Assembly (NCBI GenBank): GCA_004794785.1
Contig: SJOL01010174.1
Span: forward strand, 356,596-420,595
DNA: 64,000 nucleotides
From: Opisthorchis felineus
Taxonomy: Eukaryota; Platyhelminthes; Trematoda; Opisthorchiida; Opisthorchiidae
Direction of reading: 5' to 3'
Position 1 is the first letter of the stretch. The number at the start of each line of letters is the position of its first letter. The notes below the pieces were generated by a model. That model was given only the letters and a program-made list of their open reading frames with translations, did no database searches and had not been told where the DNA came from. The position numbers and the translations under genes are program-made. Positions 50,801 to 59,800 of this stretch are shown here, one piece after another.

Positions 50801-53800
50801 AAAGCAAAACAGGCACTGGGCTTTCGAAGAGTTTCCACTAATCCTATACTTAGTTTTCCTTTAGGGAAGTATAGTTCAATATCTTGTACCTTGCACCAAC
50901 TGAAACATCAGGCTTTGTTTTTAAGAATATTCGGTTAAGAGATACCATAAGTGAGGAGTTCTGATGAGATTCAACCGAGTCTACCGGTATTTATAACCTT
51001 GTTTTCAAATGGGTGTATTTTGCCGAGTTAAATTGGAATTGACCGGATCAGAAACCAAAGTTGTACTCAATCTTTCGTGAAATATAATCAGTAGGACAAA
51101 CGTCAAAACAATCCAAACTTTCCCTAATACATAGATTCATCCTCAATGTCATCTCATTTAATGGCAAAACTCCCATCCACATCCACGTTTAAGGTTCTGT
51201 TGTCCGATCATCTCTCACTAGATGTTATCGCAGTAAAGTGATCAGGAGAACTAACACAGTTGCTTTAATCCTCACAAGAGATGAACTCGGTCATAATTTT
51301 TGTAACACAAAACCACTTGACAGATTAGCTAGAGTTCACTCCAACAAGGGTTTAGGATTGTGACAGCTACAAGTGAAGAATCCGGTCACCATTTATTTAG
51401 TTTGTTATTTGGACCAAATTTGCCCGTTGGACTAAAACGGCCAAATCGGCAATTTGGCGAGGGATCATAATCAGCTGTTCACTCTAGCATAACAGCAGAT
51501 CATTTTTGTTGCCAAGACTAAACTCACCATATATGTGAGAACTGAAATGATTTCACATTAGACTCCAAGTTCTGCCGGAAAAGCCATTTTCGGTCATTTA
51601 ACCTTGTTTCCCCGTGAACAGTTATAAAATAGGTGGCTTCGGGATTATAGACACAGTGCGACGCCACTGCATGACATTTAATATGTCGTGGCAGACGCGC
51701 TGTTTTTTGAGCAATCATGAGCACCCATGCACGCGTTGTGGTCGCATTTTCCTGTGCCTGTCAGAACCAGCCCATAAGGCTAAGGAGAACACAGACAGTG
51801 ATACGCATCGAACGTGTATCACCCCTTGTGGCTTGAAAAAAGCGTGACAAGGACAGGGCACGAACTGGCGAAGAACAGACATCGGTTGCCAATAAAACCC
51901 CTGTGGCGTGTAGCCGGACAGGCTCAGGTCACGCGACGTCGTAGACAGACCGATTTAAGCTGAGCAGACTATCACGGTTCACTTCCATTCGCGTGCTATT
52001 CAAGCAAGTATTGACCTCAGCTAATGGGCGGATATTTCACATTTGTTGACTCATGAATTCTAGTTTACTGATGTTGAACCCCTGCCGAGGTATGCGTTCG
52101 AACAGCATGCTTGCTGGAGTTAACCATTTCGGGGGTGTCCATGAATTCGGCATTATCACGGAGATATTACTCGGTCAAGGTACTCCCGAGCACTCGCTCC
52201 GTAGGAGATTTCGATTGGGGCAATCAGCCAATAACGAAATTGATTTGCTTCAATGGTGATTCCCTCAGTTGGACGCCTGCTGTAGAGATAGCACAATCGA
52301 CAAGTCGCCTAAGTCGACCGGACTCAATACTATACTACCAAAGGGACGGCACACGTAGGGAAATACACAGAATTCACGGTAGTGAAATGATATTGCACAA
52401 TATACTATACAGTTTGAACGAGACTTATGATACAACTTATGGGAAGGCGAAGAAAGCATCGGAATGACATCTTTTCTGTCGAATGTTCCAGTTTTTAGTT
52501 ATTTCAGTTGCTAATAGGCAAAGCCATCAACCAAATTAATTAACCGCATTTTTATCTGACTGCTAAAGGAATCCTGAGTAGATGTATACGATGTAGGTGA
52601 ATAATAATCAGCAAGTGAGAATTCGGTTAATAGGTATTTATGATGTCAGGATCCTCAGAAAATGTGGAAGCGGACACTCATGGGTTATGGGAAATGAACG
52701 CAGAGAGGACATTACTCATGGAGTTGCTGAAAACTCTTCGAAAGCACGCGTCCGGTTTTGCCCGTTTTGAGGCTCATCAGTTAGGCGCAGTTTCAGAGCT
52801 CTACTTGAATCCAGATTGTAAGCATTTCGCGAAAAACACTCAGTTTCAAACTAGTTTGCTTTTAGTGAGGGACTCAACTGAATTTCAGCTGAATCTCTGG
52901 TTTACGATATTCTTTAAGCAAATGCGCCGTACAAAGGCCACATCATATTCAATTGGTACGATATTCTAGGTATCGCAGTGCATGTTCTTTGATGAAACTT
53001 CTCATATTGCTACAGGGGAGCATACAAATGAAGTACAGTTTAGCACACTTTAAAACTTGATGAAAATATCGCGAGCATATTTTTTGTCTACATTGCGACA
53101 TATTTCACCTATCATCGTTCCAGAGGCAGCGCTATCCGAATGATTTCCCTCCTGATATGAACAATACAGATACTGGACATTGGTCTTACAAGCAAAGCTT
53201 GCAATCAGGACCCGGTTCCATGGGGCAAATGGGCCCAAATTCTCAGGATCCCTATTCCAACTTCGGAAATATAACCGGACGAGCACCCGGCGGTCGACCT
53301 ATTGCACGAGCTGCAACAACTGGAGTTACAGGTATCGGTTATTCTTCCGTGGAACAGCGACAAATGGCACAACATATGGCCCAACACCCGCATTCTCCAT
53401 ATTTGATGTCATCGGTCAGTCAGCAGCTAGATGAATTCACGGAAGCTCAGACTGCGTACAATTACAACACAATGCCGCCGGGGAAACCTCAGCCACGAAT
53501 GGGCGCAAACGCACAAGATGGAACTACATTTGGTGGGCCACAGCGAGAAAGAACAGCTGTTGCAAATGCGCAGCTTTTGGTGGCTCAGGAACACAAAGCA
53601 AAGGAGATTCATATGGCAGAAGCTCAGCTTGTACAACCAAGTGAGGTACATTGCGCGTCGGTTGGTGTAGTCGAACTTAAGCCATATGCAAAAACTACTG
53701 ATTCACAAAGTGGTGATAGGTCTGAAAATGCAGAAAGTGGCGAGCACTCTTCCCGTGTTTCTGAGGTTATGGAGATTCCATTCATTCAACCCATGGAGCC

Positions 53801-56800
53801 TATTCCACACATACGGCGCCGAACACTCCCATCAATAATGACCGAGCCTCCAGTACATCCCGAGAAAACTGGCCGAAACAAGTGGCCCGTAAAGCAAGCC
53901 GCTCCAGCGAATAAAGTCACAGACAGCCGATGCAGAACTCCCGCAAGCAGGATTGGTGAAGACGCGGTGCACAGTGCAGAAAATCTACCGGCCCATGCTG
54001 CAGACACTTATATTATAGAGAATGGTATACGCAAGCGAGTTCAAGCTGTGACACAGCAAAATCCCCGCGTACCTCTTGTACACAAACTACCAGAAGATGA
54101 GGAAAGGGAAGGAAGGAGACCAGAATGGACTATGTGAGTTTGTACGCAGTTATATTAACGGCTTGACAATACTAGGGATGATCACAGATATCACTTTATT
54201 CTTCAAAAGCCGATTGTGCGATTACGTAAGGTGATAACACTCGCTAATCACTGTAGGCAGCTCCGCATGGAAAAAACCGATTTCTCGCCATACAGCAACT
54301 AAGGCCTCTCATATTTCATGCATGTGTGCTTATACACTACCAGTATAAAGATGTTATGGAGTTGGGCGGGCTAAGTTACAAGGCTACTAGAGCTGGTCAG
54401 CTAAGGAATAGTGCTACTTGGATCAAATATCAGCAAACCACATGTCTTTCTGGGAAAATCAACTTCAATCGAAATAATCTGTTGTATACACAGGTTTTTG
54501 ATTGACAGTAGAGTGAATACGTGCCATTTGGGAGACTAGTATATAGATTATTCGGTTGGGTTTTTCTTCGTGACATTGAACAGGTTTTCAGTCCAAGTCA
54601 AACACCTGGAAAACTAAGCTATTTCATCTGTGTGTGCACTTGCCCTCTGTCTAACCAGGAGTTTATTTTTCAGCAAAGTGGCAGGATTAGAATTACTGAC
54701 AACAAGCATCACAGAGAAGACTAGTGCAAGATGTGACCGTATTCAGGATAATTTTACCATTTGTGACTTGAGAAGGATCTCCTGGGGGACCCACTGTGAG
54801 TAGCCACTGCTGCGAACAACTTCATCGCTTTTGAGGTCTGGCTTGTTTTGTAGGAAACGGAAAAACTGTCGTGCATTGTCGATTCTAGAAGTGTTGGGTG
54901 ATTATCAGTACTTTCAGATGTGGTTCGGAAATGTCCGAATTGGCTTCATGTATGGTTTAGTCGTGATAGAAGTCAGTGAAGGGATGTACAAAGCAAACGA
55001 ACGTGTTTCTAAGACGTCTTCTAAGCCTCTGTTTTGCATTTATATGAGATAAAGTATGCGGCATCATGGTCAAGTTTCTACCAAGCCTACTCGAGAATGA
55101 ATTGCTGCTATTCTATTTCTGCATTACAGTATTCGGTGGGTTGGCTGGGAAGCTGACAGTCCTGCTCAGTTTGGGATCGTTGACAGTCTTTCACCAGTCC
55201 GCATTTTCAACAATTTTTCCTGTAAAATTTCACACAACAAACTCGTCATGGCCAATAGGTATTTGTACGTGGTGAAGGTATTGAATGTTACCAGCGCTAA
55301 ACCAGGATCGATACAGATTTTCAAGATCCCACTGTTGAACTCAAGAATGAGTGCTCTCATCTTCATTGGTTAATGATCGAACAGCTTCTCTTGCTGTCGG
55401 ATTTAGACGACGTTGCACTGAAGGCTGTCTCCAAACTGAACCCGATTGATCAAAAATGTTATTTTTGACTCCACTCCCTTAGATTTATTGGGCAGCTGGT
55501 GTTTTCTAAATGGTGTACCGCCCTCTTATCCCCTTTAGGTGAAACTAAGTTGTCACAATATGGAGGGGCACACTTAACATAATTTATACGATGCTGCTTT
55601 ACCTATTTAGATGCAAGTCGTAGCTAATGCTGCGAGGCAGATGTCCACTCGTGGTGTGGTTTTCAGCGATGCCATTCACTTGAAGGTAGCCTGGATTATT
55701 TGCATAATTAAAATTTTGCGAAAGCATCTTGCAACAAGCAAAGTTTCTTTGGATTTATCTGACGAAAGTTAATTCGTGTGGTAAGCGATGATATTAGTTA
55801 AAGCTGTCAACGAGCGGCTTGCTCCTAAGTAGTGCCCCGTGGGGAAGAGTGAGCTCTCCAGGTCAAATGACGACGTCCGTATTTTTCATAGTATATTAAG
55901 CACATACTCAAAAGTATTTATTCAAATCTTCCGATGGATCTGAAAGTGAGCCACCTTTCTATTCAAAGTACCAGTACATAATAACATATAATTTGTTCAA
56001 ATATATCACTGTATTCCTGATGAACTTGGTAGCTGGGAGATGTGAATGTCTGCAAAAAAAGTAGGTTTGTTATTTATTCTTCAGATTTTTTATCTTAAAA
56101 TCCAGTTTGGAGTTGATTATCAATTATCACTTATCAAGAGGAGCTTTGGAAAGGTCAAATGCGATCAAAGTCGAATGAGTGTGATATCTTTGTTGAACTC
56201 AGCAATAAATATACACGACAAATGCAGTTTGTGCTCGTTGGTGATATCAGCTAAACTGCCGCTACCGCTAAATATTGCTTGTTTATGAAAGAAGCCCAGT
56301 TACTGTGGAATTACTTTGAATGGAGTCATCTTATCGCAGGTAGGAAGATACGGAAAAAAAGTGCTTTTGCTGACAGCCGCGTGGTCCTTACCGCGCTGGA
56401 GAGTCTAGCCCTCTGCCATTCAGTTAGTCCAGATAAAAGCTGACAGCATCGTGTTTTTCGGTCCAGGATATGGTAACAACGTCTTTTGAACATACGGTAA
56501 AACAACGCGAACCAAACAAATGCACCCACAGTTTTTAATGATAATTACGTAAACATTTTGCTTTGTCCCTGTTCAAACAGTTCGCCTGTTTCTACTCAGC
56601 CAGTAAGCTCAGAAAACAGAAATATGTCCCTAACGACAACCCACATTGTGAGAGTCAATCTGTGGAAAGCAAAAAAACTGAGTTTCCAGAACAAATGGAT
56701 GACGTTTCGACTAAAACTATCAATACACGCCCCTATTTATGTGGAATCTACCATAAAAGACTTACTGAGGATGTAGTGAATTCCTATCATTTTGATGTAT

Positions 56801-59800
56801 GTTGCGGACGTTTATTGAGGTGACAAATAACAGATTGGGAAACCTAAATTTGCCACAAGTATTGAAATTGTTGTCATCGTGGAAAATTAGGCAACCAACT
56901 CCGGGTCCTAAAGTCGGTTTTATAAGGAGCTCTAATTTCCCGAAGCACGCGGGTGAGTATCACTCCCTATGCACGTTTAGGTTTGATCGTATAATGTCAT
57001 GAGTTATTAAAATTGGACAGATAGAAGTAAGCGTTTACTTATGCTGGGAAACAATCTTGGAGTTTGAAATGGTAATGGTAATGGCGATCTATCGCAGAGT
57101 TTAGCGGATTCTCCACATAGGTTCAAAGGTATGATAATTATTCTAAAATTTACCTTACGGAAGAGAACTGCTAAGTGGAAGAATTCCAGGCAAATTCGGT
57201 TCAGAATATAAAGTGCAGAAACTTTACGTGCAAACAACATTTCAGCACGTGTGAACTGTTTATGGTATGGGAAGATTCGGAAGTTTGTTTAATTAAGATT
57301 TCGTCCTGCAAATCAAGTCAGTCTATGCCGGGATTCCGGGAAGTACTGAGAAACTGGGAAGCACGGCACATCTGTTTCGTTCTTACCGGATACCAACAGC
57401 ACTGTGCATCTCACGAAACCCCAGGGTGATTCGGACTTACAACTTCCGGGTAGCAGTTAAAGATTACACTTTTGGGCCACGAGCGGCTTATCACACTCAG
57501 ACAGGATACACTACTGCTTACTATTCACATCACGTTATCACAGAGGTTCCTCGAGTGACAACTTCTCGAACGGAAGGTTCTTACGTTTCGCGTGAAATAT
57601 TTGTCCCAGGCCTGATTCGTGAACGATTTGATGGCTTGAACCCCAGATTAGTCTCTCTTAGTTTTGATACGAACAAGATCCGTGAAACTTCAGGTTTGAA
57701 GCTTATCTTGTTCAACTTATCTGTAAGAGGGGAACCATATTAGGTCCGATTCTGCGGCGATAACTTGCAGGAACACGTGCTGGAATTTCATAAACAAAGG
57801 AGTGCCAGAGTAACATAATCTGTACCACCAGAAGTATGCGTTTTCGGTGATTTTGTTACCTGGGAACAATCAATTGTATTATTCTTTTACTGATTTTGTA
57901 AAAACGAGACTGTGGTGGATAGTAGTTTGAAGGCTGCAAAGTTTCAACGAAGTTTGAAGTATTTTAACTAGGTGTTCTGTGGCACGGAGAATGACATTTA
58001 GGTGTCCCTGCCCGTAACTTTGGTTATATACCAGAAAACTTTGAAAACCAAAAACGGTGGATAAAATCCATTTGCCGGATTACTTAAACACTCAGTTTAG
58101 GCACAGCTTTCCACTGTGCATTTTGGTCAACCGACAACAATGGAAAACATTCCCTCCTGTTTCCGCTTTTAAAGAAATATTCTTTTCAAAATTTGTTCTC
58201 CACTTCAGAACAGTGGGGCATTGTGCACTACCACCAAAAATAAAGAGCCCATGTAGGAAAGGGGGTACTGCGTGATTCCAGGTCGGAAAGAAACAGGTTT
58301 TTGGGCACCTACGTTAATTAACCTGTGGGTCACCTCGCTGTTATTCACCTGCTGTCGAGGCACTTAAGACGAAATAATTTACAACCAACTTAAGGACTGG
58401 CGGCGGTAAACAGGCTGAACATTTCAAAAAGTGACTGAGCGGCAGGAAGACAAATCTTCCTAGAATGGATCCCCGTACGCCTCAACAATCGACACGAGTC
58501 ACACCGGAAAAAGGAAAAACCGATAGGCCTGTTAAGTTAAACATCAATTTTTTATTGAAGATAGGCATTCAGTAGCTTTGTTAGAAAAATAGGCTTACAA
58601 AATTTTCGTCTGGCATGTTAGACAGTACTGGAACTTTTTATTCAATTCATACGAATTTTTTTGTACAAGGGAGGGGACGACCAATTACCTGAAACCTCAG
58701 GAATCTAGGCACAAGTTGAATGCAAATGTACAAAGTACAAGTGGTTTTGAGAATCTAGCCTTCGTTGAATATTCCTGTGACACTTGCCATTGCTAGACGA
58801 AAAAGCTAATTGGCCTACCTAATATCCCTCTAGCAAATGAGTGTTTGAATCCTCCGGCACAAACTTGAGCTGCGTACTACTGAAACGTTATATCCAGGTT
58901 AATCCATCAGCGTTCAGACTCAGCTGTATGCACAGGTTAGCCTAATTAATATGGACGATAATTTCACGCGAGTATTGCACAGAAAACCTCAGTAGGTGCA
59001 AAGTAGATGCAGCCTGAAATCGACATTGATACATACTCCACAAAAATATTCATAACTAATCTCCTTTGTACAAACAAATCAGACCATTCTTAGTTGTGTT
59101 TCAGGGTCTTGCGCCTCTTTAGCACTAGAAGGAATTTTACTGCTGTACACATTAGCAGTGGTTCCTTTCGCATACCGTTCCCGAATTTGAGGTCCAGGCA
59201 TTTGTCTTATGATTCATGTGAAAATGAAAAACCTGCGTTGTTTTTCTTTACCTCCTTTCAAGCGCGTAGTTGTTCCTCATTTACTGTCAAATATAAACCA
59301 TTATCGCTGCTCAGACAAACCAATCTCACGAACTGTAGGTATGATTGTAATATTTGCCAGTATCGGTGTTCCACGACACACTAATATAACAGTGTAGAGT
59401 GCTCAGATAGCCAGCCGAAACGTTCACCCACACTGCAGTCGACGCAAGTTATGGGACTGATCAACATTTCGTCTTTAGACCGATGTGACACTACAGACCT
59501 GGCCTACAGTGTTTCATCAAAGCTTTAAGTCCAAACAATGTAAAGTTTAGATCGCAACCTGGGCTCGGCTGCACCCATCGAGGTACTGAGCTCGGTGGTG
59601 TGAGGTTCAAATCTGCCAGGTACATTCATTTGTACTGTAATTTACCTATAAAATTTGTCACCATAGATAAAAGCGAATCGTTTGAGCAATATCGTTGTTC
59701 ACATGCCAACACGAGCGCCTCAGCGACGATGTTTATGCAAAGTGAATTCTGTCGGTGAAGATAAAACGAACCAGAGTAAAATGTGAAATTACAAGGAAGT

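Noticed and set aside
52111..52969. Plus-strand frames of 118 and 109 codons in intron 4 as extra junctophilin exons
   Set aside because: Exons 4 and 5 already join in phase 0, and these frames lack convincing acceptors and any similarity to junctophilin.
59400..59430. CAGCCGAAACGTT as a possible fourth PLE terminal repeat
   Set aside because: Only about 13 bases resemble the PLE signature and no PLE protein motif lies nearby.
59562..59616. GGTTCAAATCT B-box-like with a weak upstream A-box-like segment
   Set aside because: The A box needs an inserted base and no tRNA fold can be drawn.
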